64,000 nucleotides of DNA, taken from positions 6,905,501 to 6,969,500 of the forward strand of contig NC_053042.1 of NCBI RefSeq assembly GCF_003473485.1, written 5' to 3'. The position numbers and the translations under genes were made by a program. The notes under the pieces are model-generated. The model searched no databases. It was not told where the DNA came from and saw nothing but the letters and a program-made list of their open reading frames with translations. Within the stretch, counting starts at the first letter, position 1, and each line of letters begins with the position of its first letter. Below, piece by piece: positions 46,704 to 57,635 of the stretch. The stretch is from Medicago truncatula (Eukaryota; Streptophyta; Magnoliopsida; Fabales; Fabaceae).

Positions 46704-49064
46704 CAGAGGCGTCCCTGAGGGGGTGCAAACAGCTCAAACGAGTTGGGCCTCCCTCAAGGATGGGCCTCAAGAGTGGGGGTTCCTCATGATTGATTTTGGT
46801 GTTAAGCGGGGGTTCCTCGTGTATATGGCTAGGGTTGGGAATAGGCCAAACCGGCCTACAGGGGCCTATGGCCTGGCCTTTTTAAGTCTGGCCTGGCCTG
46901 GTTTGTTTATTAAAAAGGCTAGGCTTAGGCTTTTTAAAAAGCTTATTTAAGTAAATAGGTCAGGCTTAGGCTATCAAAAAAGCCTATGAAGCCTAATAGG
47001 TCGGCCTGTTTATGCATGTTAGGGTTCACAGTGGACCTTTTAAATAGGCTTTAAAGTTTTATAGTGAAATAAGTTTTTAAGGCTTTATAGTAGTGATAGA
47101 CAAGTCTTACACTGAAATAGGCTCTGAGGCCTACTAAGTCTATTTAAAAGTAGATAAAATGAAATGTTTAGTGACTTTAATAGTAAGTAGGCCTGTAAAT
47201 ATGCTTTTAGGTCAGGCCAGGCTTTTAAATAGGCCAGGCCAGGCAAAAAAAAAGGCTTATGAAAGGCCATAGGTCAGGCTCAGGCCTGCAAATTTTTTCG
47301 TAGGCCAGACTCAGACCTATCAAAGCCTCATGTATATGGCTAGGGTTGGGAATAGGCCAAGCCGGCCTACAGGGGCCTATGGCCTGACCTTTTTAAGTCT
47401 GGTCTGGCCTGACTTGTTTATTAAAAAGGCTAGGCTTAGGCTTTTTAAAAAGCTTATTAATGTAAATAGGTCAGGCTTAGGCTATCAAAAAAGCCTATGA
47501 AGCCTAATAGGTCGGCCTGTTTATGCATGTTAGACTTCATAGTGAACTTTTTAAATAGGCTTTAAAGCTTTATAGTGAAATAAGTTTTTAAGGCCTTACA
47601 GTAGTGATAGAGAAGTCTTACACTGAAATAGGCTTTGAGGCCTACTAAGCCTATTTAAAAGTAGATAAAATGGAATGTTTAGTGACTTTAATAGTAAGTA
47701 GGCCTGTAAATAGGCTTTCAGGTTAGGCCAGGCTTTTAAATAGGCCAGACCAGGCCAAAAAAATAGGCTTATGAAAGGTCATAGGTCAGGCTCAGGCCTA
47801 CAAATTTTTTCGTAGGCCAGACTCAGACCTATCAAAGCCTCATGTATATGGCTAGGGTTGGGAATAGGCCAAGCCGGCCTACAGGGGCCTATGGCCTGAC
47901 CTTTTTAAGTCTGGTCTAGCCTGACTTGTTTATTAAAAAGGCTAGGCTTAGGCTTTTTAAAAAGCTTATTTATGTAAATAGGTCAGGCTTAGGCTATCAA
48001 AAAAGCCTATGAAGCCTAATAGGTCGGCCTGTTTATGCATGTTAGACTTCATAGTGAACTTTTTAAATAGGCGTTAAAGCTTTATAGTGAAATAAGTTTT
48101 TAAGGCCTTATAGTAGTGATAGAGAAGTCTTACACTGAAATAGGCTTTGAGGCCTACTAAGCCTATTTAAAAGTAGATAAAATGGAATGTTTAGTGACTT
48201 TAATAGTAAGTAGGCCTGTAAATAGGCTTTCAGGTCAGGCCAGACTTTTAAATAGGCCAGACCAGGCCAAAAAAATAGGCTTATGAAAGGCCATAGGTCA
48301 GGCTCAGGCCTGCAAATTTTTTCGTAGGCCAGACTCAGACCTATCAAAGCCTCATGTATATGGCTAGGGTTGGGAATAAGCCAAGCCGGCCTACAGGGGC
48401 CTATGGCCTGACCTTTTTAAGTCTGGTCTAGCCTGACTTGTTTATTAAAAAGGCTAGGCTTAGGCTTTTTAAAAAGCTTATTTATGTAAATAGGTCAGGC
48501 TTAGGCTATCAAAAAAGCCTATGAAGCCTAATAGGTCGGCCTGTTTATGCATGTTAGACTTCATAGTGAACTTTTTAAATAGGCTTTAAAGCTTTATAGT
48601 GAAATAAGTTTTTAAGGCCTTATAGTAGTGATAGAGAAGTCTTACACTGAAATAGGCTTTGAGGCCTACTAAGCCTATTTAAAAGTAGATAAAATGGAAT
48701 GTTTAGTGACTTTAATAGTAAGTAGGCCTGTAAATAGGCTTTCAGGTCAGGCCAGACTTTTAAATAGGCCTGGCCAGGCCAAAAAAATAGGCTTATGAAA
48801 GGCTATAGGCCAGGCTCAGGCCTGCAAATTTTTTCGTAGGCCAGGCTCAGGCCTATCAAAGCCTGGCCTGGCCTAGCCTATTCCCAACCCTATATACGGC
48901 AATCATTTTCACCTCTGGATGTACCGCATATATACGATACTTTGTATTTATCTTTTAAAAAATATAAATAGAACATTGCTCTTTTAAAAAAATACGTTTT
49001 GATTTTATCACTGACCTCTTTTCATTCTCAGAACCGAGCCTCCGAATTTTCAAGGACGGCCCTG
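46704..49064. mobile_element. Outer hAT element, exact 8-bp target duplication GTTTTGGT
   Basis: GTTTTGGT at 46,696-46,703 and 49,065-49,072 flank ends that are inverted repeats: CAGAGGCGTCCCTGAGGG at left and CAGGGCCGTCCTTGAAAA when the right end is read inward. An 8-bp duplication and CAG ends indicate hAT. Without the inner array (46,830-48,892 plus its duplication) it would be only about 0.3 kb, a MITE. It is inserted in a LINE fragment and itself hosts the tandem hAT-like array. Confidence 0.87.
46830..48892. mobile_element. Inner hAT-like element amplified as four tandem units of 511-512 bp
   Basis: Units start with TATATGGCTAGGGTTGGGAA at about 46,822, 47,333, 47,845 and 48,357, so the period is 511-512 bases. 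The left end TAGGGTTGGGAATAGGCC and the far right end (TAGGGTTGGGAATAGGCTAG read inward) are inverted. TATATGGC (46,822-46,829) and TATACGGC (48,893-48,900) flank the whole block, a 7/8 match to an 8-base target duplication. Each internal junction repeats the left flank TGTATATGGC, so the copies arose by tandem duplication after insertion and not by new insertions. The interior is full of GGCCTG/CAGGCC words. Open frames here are by-products. Confidence 0.88.
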
Positions 49065-49072
49065 GTTTTGGT

Positions 49073-49390
49073 AATAAGATAGCTCTAAAATTACTCGATC
49101 ATATTTGTCAATTAGATCTTACTTACAGTCCCATAATCTTTGAATGGTTGATCAAAATATTGACTCTTACTTGAAGAGTATAGTACCCTTAAAGCTTCTA
49201 TCATTTTATTTTTGGAGATTACTATTGGATAAAATTCATACAAGAACTGCCTTTGCTAGCAGAGGAGTTTTATAAATAGCTTTGGTAGTAGAGAAGTCTT
49301 GTATTTTCTATGATTCTGATGAGAACTCTTCACATTTATTTATTGTGTGCACTAATCACATTTCCTTTCAAAAAACAAAATTAACAAAAT
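49073..49390 (+). mobile_element. LINE fragment, right half with zinc-binding RT domain
   Basis: The translation WRLLLDKIHTRTAFASRGVL, a stop, then IALVVEKSCIFYDSDENSSHLFIVCTNH shows the zf-RVT pattern (W..L...I.TR..L..R, C..C-like spacing, E...HLF..C). It is the continuation of 46,490-46,703 after the hAT insertion. It carries stop codons and is dead. Confidence 0.78.
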
Positions 49391-50136
49391 TTGGTTAATA
49401 TTAATGCTTGAATTGGCTTTTCTATTAATAAACTTGAAACAAACACACCCTTAATTTTAATTTTATTTTGGGGCTTCATTTTTGTCGTTAACGGTTATAC
49501 CAAAATTCCCTTAATTAAATAAAAACAGTTATAGCAAAATTGCCTATCTCATTGCTTATGTATCATCATAACATTCCATTTTTAGTGATGTAGCAGAGTG
49601 TCTCATGCTTTAGCAATAATTTCTCAACAAGTTAAGTTTACCTATAAAAGATGACAAAATTCTAAGAAAGAAAAACATCATATTATTTGAATAACTTGGA
49701 TATCAAGATTTCAATAATGACTCAACAAACATACATCATAGAAAATGCACAGCTTGCTTCTAATAGAGACATTAAAAACGTTAACAGAAATAGAGGAGGA
49801 GGAAGACCCTCCTCTGCACAGACACCACTCTTTTATTTCCGAGCACTCTTCAAACCAAAACATTTTTTTAACGATAATTAATAAACAATAATTAAAAGTT
49901 AAAACAACAAAAATAAAAATAGCATCATCCTTTATCTACTTTCTTGTTTTTTAGGTTATGCATTCCCTCCAGTATAAATACAACTATTATAACCTACAAA
50001 ATAAACAAAGCATATATTGTAAAGTGAGCATTCAATTTAGTAAAATAATCAAAGTAGTTCAATCGTCTAGAAATTTAAAATCATATCTTCCACACTCTCA
50101 ATTGCCAAAATCTAAAGTGATAAACAAGACAAAAGT
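49391..50136. other. AT-rich spacer
   Basis: No gene recognised. The right edge (about 50,109-50,136) is the left copy of the flanking repeat of the next LINE tail. A terminal X8 exon for the glucanase gene was looked for here and not found. Confidence 0.5.
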
Positions 50137-50368
50137 CATATAACTTTCAGAAAACACTTCCACTTTTGTTTTTGAAACTCAGATGTGGTGGTCAAGTCCT
50201 ATGGTTTGTTTGGGCTTTGGCTAATCACCGGAGGTTGTTTCCTCTTGACTTTGTTACTGTGTTGTTCTCTTTGTGTTGTTGTTAGTGGTCTTTTGGCACA
50301 CCTTGTGCGAAGAGATTGCTATCGCTTTTGGTAATATAATTTCATTTTGGCTTGTTCAAAAAAAAAAA
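50137..50368 (+). mobile_element. LINE 3' tail with poly(A), flanked by a direct repeat of about 28 bp
   Basis: AATCTAAAG(T/G)GATAAACAAG followed by ACAAAAGT occurs on both sides (about 50,109-50,136 and 50,369-50,396) with one mismatch in the core. Between lies TTTGGGCTTTGGCTAATCACCG...TTGGCACACCTTGTGC...TTTTGGTAATATAATTTCATT, ending in an A-run (50,359-50,369). This is the typical 3' untranslated tail of a plant L1-type LINE, heavily 5'-truncated. Confidence 0.75.
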
Positions 50369-50585
50369 ATCTAAAGGGATAAACAAGACAAAAGTTATTA
50401 GAAAATGGTGTACCAAGTCAGAACCAATTTGCCCCACTAATAATCAGTTATTACCTAATTAATAGAGAATACAAAAGACCCTAATATAGTATTGTCTAAA
50501 AGGAACTTGCCTACTATAAAATGAGCTATCCATGGATAAAGTAAAAATCTACCATTGATTATTGACAAGAAAATCAATTGATGTT

Positions 50586-50723
50586 TTTTTTTTTTGGTCA
50601 AGTAGCCTAGTGGCCAGAGCTCACACAATTTAATTGTGGAAAAGTGGAGTGTCCGGGGTTCGAACCTCGGCCCCTGCATATAAAATGCAATATCCCTACC
50701 AACTGAGCTAAGCTCACGGGGAT
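50586..50723 (-). mobile_element. Well-preserved tRNA-derived SINE with exact 14-bp target duplication
   Basis: AATCAATTGATGTT flanks both sides (50,572-50,585 and 50,724-50,737). On the minus strand the element starts CCCCGTGAGCTTAGCTCAGT, with an A box TAGCTCAGTTGG and a B box GGTTCGAACCCC at tRNA-like spacing. It ends in a poly(A) tail seen as the T-run at 50,586-50,595. Copies at 6729-6815 and 8637-8772 are older relatives. It lies just past the last recognised glucanase exon. Confidence 0.92.
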
Positions 50724-50833
50724 AATCAATTGATGTTGTTATTCAAACACATTTTATAATTTGTTATAATTTTGCACATACTATGTTTTATGGTTGAGAT
50801 TATAGCTTTCTCACTATAGAAAAATTGAATTTC

Positions 50834-53800
50834 TCAAAGATCGGAAGATAGGATATAAAAAAATGTCGCGCAAAAACCGCATGAGAACTTACTTGGGTTA
50901 TTTGATGTTAGTGTGGCTGTTTGTGAAAAATCACAAGTTAATGGATTTTGCCCAACAGTGTGATAGAAGAGATTCATGGCGTATGCAGCATGGTTAGCTA
51001 ACGTGTTAGGTTCAAAACAAGCACCTCCTGGTTGGATTAAGCTACAATCAATCCCCTGCCCACAAGCATAATCCAAATTTGCTTGTAGTTGCACATCAGT
51101 TAATCCTGCTTTTGGCACACACCATGCTATGTTACTATTATACGGCGTTGTTGGACTTGGAACTTTTGGCGTTGAATTCATAGGAGATTTTGACACATCT
51201 TGATTAATCTTCAATAAAATTCAGAATTACAAAATGTTATACACTACTAGAACAACATTAAGATAAGATATGTGAGCATGATTAATGATTGCAAAATGCT
51301 GGCTTCATGTCCGTTTAAGAATTCCGCTTTGTTTGGTGTATGATTGTGGCCTTTTGGTGTAGAACTTGGGCCTGTTGGTGCTGGAATCACTGGAGTTTTC
51401 GATACTTCCGGAGTCTTCAATCAAATTCAAAAATACATAGTTAAGAGCAAGTACTCTAGAACAGCATCAAGATGAGAGCTATGAAAATGATGATACTTGA
51501 TGGTAGAACTTGAAGGTTCATGGTTTATGCCCATTAAACTATTTGAAGTCCGTAATCATTAATCAACGACAATATTTAATGAATGATGATGTAATAATTT
51601 AATAAAGAGATAGAATTCATACCGGGGAGACCACGGGGCTGCTAGTAGGTGTAGGAGTAGTGCTTTGTTGCTTAGAGAGGCCAGCGTCATAGATCATCGA
51701 TTGATCAGTGTTGTAAAGCCCAAAGGCTTTCTCAGAACCAGCTCCAGGCTTCAAGTCCTCATCATACAAGGCAAAGATGTATGTGTCCACTGATTTTCCT
51801 GGCATCAGGGGTGTCCCAACCTTAGATCGCAGGTGCTTAATCAGATTACCGTTGTAAGCCTTTGCATTCTCAATGCTCGGTCCAGCCTCGTCGTTATCTC
51901 CTTTGTAAGGCCACCCTGTCTCCGCAACCACAATCTCAACATCCTTAAAACCCATAGAATCTAGTGCAGATCTAACAGCATCCACCTGCACAATACACAC
52001 AAAAAGATGCATTTTAGACATCAAGATTACCATGAGAGCTAATGTATAACTTTTTTGCTCAAAAATAAGAGTTATATTATTTAACTCCATAGTACACGAA
52101 ATATTCTCAAATATGATTATTTCACAGGATCATCCCTAGTGTGACAACTATGAGTTTAATGGTTATGTGCCGGTGCGGTGCCGACCATGTTTTTTTCATG
52201 TATATTCAATCGTATTCATATCTTCCATGATGTCAGTTTGATAAATTATTTAACTCCACAAATATATGTATTGTGAAGTATGATGGGATGCTAGTGTAAA
52301 TTTCTTTTTGCACTGACGCCAGATAGCCTTTAAACCCAATAACTATACACTAGATAGTCTTTAAGCTCAATAACCATACAGTTTCTCAAATCATATAGCA
52401 GTATAATAGAATAGATTAAATAAAACCTGACATTTATACGTAAAATGTGCAGTTATATTTTCCTTAATTCTTATTCTTATGTCTTCAAAGTTGTTTATGA
52501 ACCATAAAGCATGAACACCGCACACACCGACAAAATTTTAAGAAAATGACATAATGTAATGTAACGGACACTTGGACACACCTTCCATCACAAGTGTCGA
52601 TGCTACATACTAGTTGTCTAGTTTAATCTTTTACGAATACAAAGTAAACTAAATAATAAATTATCATTATAAAACTATATAAACAAGGAATTTAGCTTCT
52701 GCAAAAAAAAAAAAAACTATATAAACAAGGAATTAATCAGAATTGATGTTTGGACTAACCTGAGCATCAAACATATTCATGTAATTGAGCTTAGTATTTG
52801 CATCAACCCGACCGGCATTCGGTTGGAAAAGGCAAAAAGCTAAATTATCAGCCCTTCCAGGATCACTTTTATAAGCAAAATAAGGATAAGGATTAATAGC
52901 AAAAGGAGAACCAGTATCCTTATTAAACGACAACAAACCCTGCAAAACGGTACTATATTCATCATGAAAACTTCCAGCAGAAGGTGGCTCCGAGTTTTTC
53001 AAAACCGACATCGTATGAACAGTAGAAACCCTAATTTTACCACCAAGAGAAGCTTCATCAAGCGCTTTTTGAATGTTCTGTATAGCTGGTAACATTCCGT
53101 TTATGAGATTTGTATCATTTGAAGTGATGACTTCGTTGCCGACGGTGATGAGGATGATGTTGCTGGCGGGATAGTAAGGGAGGACGTTGGTCGATATCCA
53201 GGTTTTGGCGAAACTTGGATCGGAAGCGAGGGAGGGAATGTCGCCGTTTGCGGCTCCGATTACGATTCCGATTCCGGTGTTTGCGAGGGATTTTATTATG
53301 GCGGGATCGGTTCCGTATAGTCGTACTTTTTCAAAGGCGGTGGTTTGGAGGAGTTTTGCGGTTGCGGATGCTGGTGGAAGGTTGTCGGCGACTTGGCCAT
53401 AGTTCACTCCGAGGAATGGGTCAGATTCTGCAAACAACAATAAACTGTGTAAATTTTTTTAACAAAAAATAACGTTAGTAATTTAAAAAATTAACTTTCT
53501 AAAGTAAATTTTTTGTTTAATTATATTTTGCATCCTAGTTTTTTCAATGAATTGGTCCTCTCTTTAAAAATTCTTCTCAATTTTCGTCAATTTCTAAAAA
53601 TTCTTAGGCTAAAAAATGATGTTTTGGTATATGCTTCAGATGATATATGATATATAAATTGATATATAATAATTTAGATAATTCAATTAGATTAGTTCGG
53701 TGGGATTGGTTTGGGACCTCAGCGGGTAAAATTCAGAGTTTAAGAAGTTTCAAAATTAAGCCAATTTTTTTTTTTTTTAATTCTCAGTTTTTGATATTGA

Positions 53801-54370
53801 AAGAGGCCTTGACCCGAAGACTATAAACACTATAAAGTTTGACTAAGAAGTAATCAAGGAAATGAAATTTTACAAATGATTCCTTCAATCATGATTCAAA
53901 AAGAGGTTCTTTGTAACGATTCAAACTCATTCACACATAGCTTTTGATTTTTTTATCAAGTAACTCTCGTAATTATTATAAGCTCAGTTTAATTCATAAA
54001 ATTAGAAATTATGGACTATTTCAAACAAAAATAGAAACTTCACTTTCCTTTTTCCGTTTAGAACAAATTTAAAAGAGCGGTAAAAGTAAACAAATGAAAA
54101 GATGCTAGCGGTTAAAACATCTTCAAAATTAAAGGATATGTAAAGAAGAATTTAAGATTTAATGAAACAAAGAAACAAGTGAATCATGAAACTTCAGTTC
54201 AGTTCCGATCTAAGGAAAGGTTTTGATCTAAGGAAAGGTTTTGACTTTAGAGTAAAACAAAAGTTTCATGTGTAAGTGTAACTGAGATTGAAAGAAGGGT
54301 TGTGAGGAAACTTACTTGCAAGGTTGAATGCCAGAAAGAGCAGAAGAAAGCTAGAAACCATTTTTGTCAT
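50834..54370 (-). CDS. Beta-1,3-glucanase (GH17) with C-terminal X8/CBM43 domain, 3' end unclear
   Basis: Exon 1 (54370-54316) encodes a signal peptide (MTKMVSSFLLLFLAFNLA). Exon 2 (53427-52760) starts KSDPFLGVNYGQVADNLPP and holds the acid/base residue in ILITVGNEV. Exon 3 (51985-51623) holds the nucleophile in VVAETGWPYKGD and ends in a Ser/Thr/Pro linker. Exon 4 or 5 (51208 leftwards to about 50,892) encodes most of an X8 domain (WCVPKAG, DYACGQGIDCSLIQPGGACFEPNTLANHAAYAMNLFYH, CDFSQTATLTSNNPS). The enzyme cleaves callose at the wall or plasmodesmata. The usual last X8 cysteine (YGxC) should follow the GTAAGT donor at about 50,891, but no such exon is visible before 49,400. If there is no splice, translation ends at 50,834 with unrelated residues. 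Another possible terminal exon, about 51,418-51,250, gives a hydrophobic GPI-like end. The core enzyme call is firm; the C-terminus is open. Confidence 0.88.
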
Positions 54371-56971
54371 GTTTACGTTGGGAAGACTTTGAAACTGCAC
54401 TTAAAACCAAAAGGAGTAACGGAAATATATAGCAAGTCATCAAAGGGTAAACCTGTAAATTAACAAGGGTTAGGTTTTTATTTTGACAAAGCATTATTTT
54501 ATAAAGCACACACTTAAATTTAAAATTTATAAAGTAAAGTAATGTATGTGGCTACTTAATATGCATTTCAAAAAGTGAACATTTGAGATTCAATAAAAAA
54601 AAGTTAACATTTGAATAAAATCATTAGTGAAAACTTTTTGTTTTGTTTAATCCATTTAGTTTAGCAGTAAAACTTGTACACGCTAGACTGTAAGTGGAGT
54701 ATTAAGTACAATTTACATGAGTTTGAATTTACTCAAGTTGTTTCGAGTTTTTGTTGTGTTTAACTTTTTTAGACCGATGGATGTATAAATGTATTTAGAC
54801 ACCCTCATTGTTTAAACTAACTTTTAAAATAAGATACAAGATTATTTAATATGATTATTTTATTATTAAAGTGAGGTTAAAAATTGTTCCGGTTTATAAA
54901 TTGTTGGTGTGTAAATGTGTTTGAATATTCTTATCATTTAAGTTAATTTTTAGTTAGAGATCGGTTCAATTTAGCAAAACTCACAATCTAGCAAATCAAA
55001 TTTTTTAGAGGATTAATTAAAAAAATCATTTGTGTAAACTCCATAGGAATCAGTTATGCATTACCTAGTAGCTATTCCTTGCATGTTAAACAAAGAACAT
55101 TCTCGCAGTCGAACACGAAGTCACGTAATAGCATAAAAGTGAGACGGTTTTGAACGACGCATAAAGTAAAGGTAGCATTTTATATTTGATCACGTCCTTG
55201 ATCAAAAGCAGCGCTTAGTGGAATGTTTTTTTGCTTCCAGGAGCAAGTAAGGACTAAGGAAACTTTGGCAAGGTTGGCACAATCCATGAGCAAGCAATCT
55301 TTTTACGTTTTTAATAGTTTAATAAAAATACCACCATCAGTCAGAGAAAAAAAATCACAAATAGCACACTTTTTTTCTTACCAAAATAATTTTTACGAAG
55401 TTAAATAACAATGACAATTTATGTCGATGAATCAAGGTGGATTATCCCTTTTCAACCGGATTTTTTCATATACTTTTGTTTTTAACTTTTACCATATTAA
55501 TAACTATATTTTATTAAAAAAAATACCATGATATTTTTAGGATTATGAATAAAAATATAAATGTTACCTAATTTTTCAGGCCAATGATAATTAATTAATA
55601 TATAATATTAGACGATGGCTTAAATAAAACCAAGAATTTTTTTTCTTTCTCGAATACAGTCTAACATTTAATTAGACCTTTAAAAAAAAACATTCAATGG
55701 ACTTGTTTATTTTTTGTAACATGCCTAGTTAAACTTTTTGATCATGTAGGCGTGCTAGGATATATCTTCGAGCTTAGGTCAATTGAACTCGATATGAAAC
55801 TCATTTAGACTCATGTAGGTGAGTCAAGATGCACCGTCTATTTATCTGGGCCTCATATAAGATTAGTGCAAAATTCTTTGGACTAACTCATCGAAAATAT
55901 TACGGAGATAAATCAAACATAAAATCTTAAAATAAACACATTCCAAAGTTTCGCGTGAACGTCATCGAACCAATTCAAATAGGTTTTGAGAGATGGTAAT
56001 TTTAGTTAGTATACTTAGATTTTATCACTAAAAAAGGATGAGGCAACTTAGGCAGTGCCATCCAGACACATCCATCCTTTCAAAGTTTCAAACCAATGTG
56101 CTAGGGTAAACTTTGTACATTCTTTTGGCAAATACTTGCTGTGAGGACCGAATTCAGCACTTAACACCTCAATTATTTCCAAATAAACGAGTTGGTGTTG
56201 CCAAGTATTATAACAAACGATTCAAATTCAAATATAAGGTCAAAAAATAGTGCTTTATAACAAAAGTAAAGCAAATACAATAAAGACGTGTGATGTGGGT
56301 GCTTGTTTCCTCTTTTGGCTTGGCTCCACATTCAAAGTTAAGCAAAAATCTAAGTTAAATTGCATTGTGGCTTTTAATGAGAAAGTAGTGTTGTGGGAGT
56401 CGGACGAAGGGGTAGGCCACGGCCTCCACTTTCGCTAAATAATTGTTCATATTCATATCCCTCTACATCAACAATTCTCATTTCTTAGTTCGTAAGTTAC
56501 CCAACAAAACATGACTAAATTATTTCAACAGTGTAAGTGTAACAGTATATTTGAGGAAGCATGTTTCTCGTGTATGTATCTATAAATTTAATTTAATAAT
56601 GTTAAATGGGTTGGATCATCATATTCATTTTAGGATGATATCAAAACACATTTAACATAGTATTAGAGTCGTAATAAGAATTGTAATGTGAGAATCGTAC
56701 TCAAAACTCAGGTTAGGTGTGTGAGCAAAGCGTGAAGGTAGGTATTGAAATTCTAAGTTGCTATGTTTTTTTGGGATGTTTGGTGTATAAATACGTTTTG
56801 AGATAAATTCAAGCTAATTTACTGCTTATACATCTACTATAAGAAAAATGATTATCATTGTAATCCCTCAATTGGACTCGCTAAATCTTTTGAAATGACT
56901 ATATCAGCGGGGTTGCCACCTAACCTAAGCATCACTCATTGACAAAAATCTTTCGATTTTGAAGTTGATCA
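54371..56971. other. Long AT-rich intergenic region
   Basis: This includes the promoter and short leader of the glucanase gene (a TATATAG/CTATATA word near 54,425-54,432, minus strand). The remaining 2.5 kb shows only short frames, and no coding or RNA gene was recognised. Confidence 0.5.
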
Positions 56972-56988
56972 AGAGACCTCTACATTTT

Positions 56989-57091
56989 TAACCAAGTTGC
57001 TTGGGCTCTAGTGCGCATGCCTTTACGCACAAGCCGGATTAGTCGCCCACCTTTGATGGATCGGAAACCGGTGCGAAAGCAAAAAAAAAAA
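56989..57091 (+). mobile_element. Short SINE with exact 17-bp target duplication and poly(A)
   Basis: AGAGACCTCTACATTTT flanks both sides (56,972-56,988 and 57,092-57,108). The roughly 103-base body (GCTTGGGCTCTAGTGCGC...CACAAGCCGGATTAGTCGCC...GGATCGGAAACCGGTGCG) ends in an A-run at 57,080-57,092. The body contains tRNA-like words but no perfect A and B boxes. It differs from the family at 50.6 kb, so it is either a 5'-truncated SINE or another family. Confidence 0.85.
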
Positions 57092-57404
57092 AGAGACCTC
57101 TACATTTTAATTAATTAAGTGAATAACAATATTGTGAGTAAAAATTATCAAACCAACTAATGAAGTTTGACTCAACTGCTGAGGTGTGACTCACTCAATA
57201 AACACGGGTTTAACTACCACTCCTAACATGCATATCTTTTTGGTAGGTGACTAGAACCCAACTCATCTAAATTTTTATTTAAGCAAAATAAAAAATTGAA
57301 TCACATCACATCGGTCACTCGTGCTTGCCACACTAATATATATTAGTGGGTGCAGAAAGTGTTTCTTACATTAAAAAAAGAAAGTATTTTATAGGTATCA
57401 TATT

Positions 57405-57530
57405 ATGGAGGCCCATTGTCTAAGCCCATGAATACAAGCTTCCGTCTCCTTAAAATTTTACAACAAACCCTAATTGCTATTCCTTCACTTGCCGCCACTT
57501 CTCTCCCAGCAGCTCCAACCTCACAGGTAC
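57405..57530 (+). promoter_or_regulatory. eL13 promoter: two site II elements and a telo box
   Basis: GGCCCA (about 57,411-57,416) and AGCCCA (about 57,424-57,429) are site II elements. AAACCCTAA at about 57,464-57,472 is a telo box near the likely start site. No strong TATA is seen. This is the classic promoter layout of plant ribosomal protein genes and mirrors the snoRNA cluster promoter at 9,631-9,673. An intron in the leader runs from about 57,528 to 57,629. Confidence 0.75.
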
Positions 57531-57635
57531 CGCCGTTTTCTAGTTTCTAGATCCGTTGCTCTATGAATTTATATTTCATTTCTTTTGCTGCTTCAAAGGC
57601 TTGTTGTGATTTTGTTTTTGATTTTTAGGTAAGCC

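Noticed and set aside
47085-48347. Repeated minus-strand frames (GLAYLKAWPDLKAYLQAYL)
   Set aside because: Identical by-product of each tandem unit of the hAT-like array, with no start context, domain or evidence of selection.
50590-50722. tRNA gene
   Set aside because: A and B boxes are present, but there is no cloverleaf with an anticodon arm and acceptor stem. The poly(A) tail and target duplication show a SINE.
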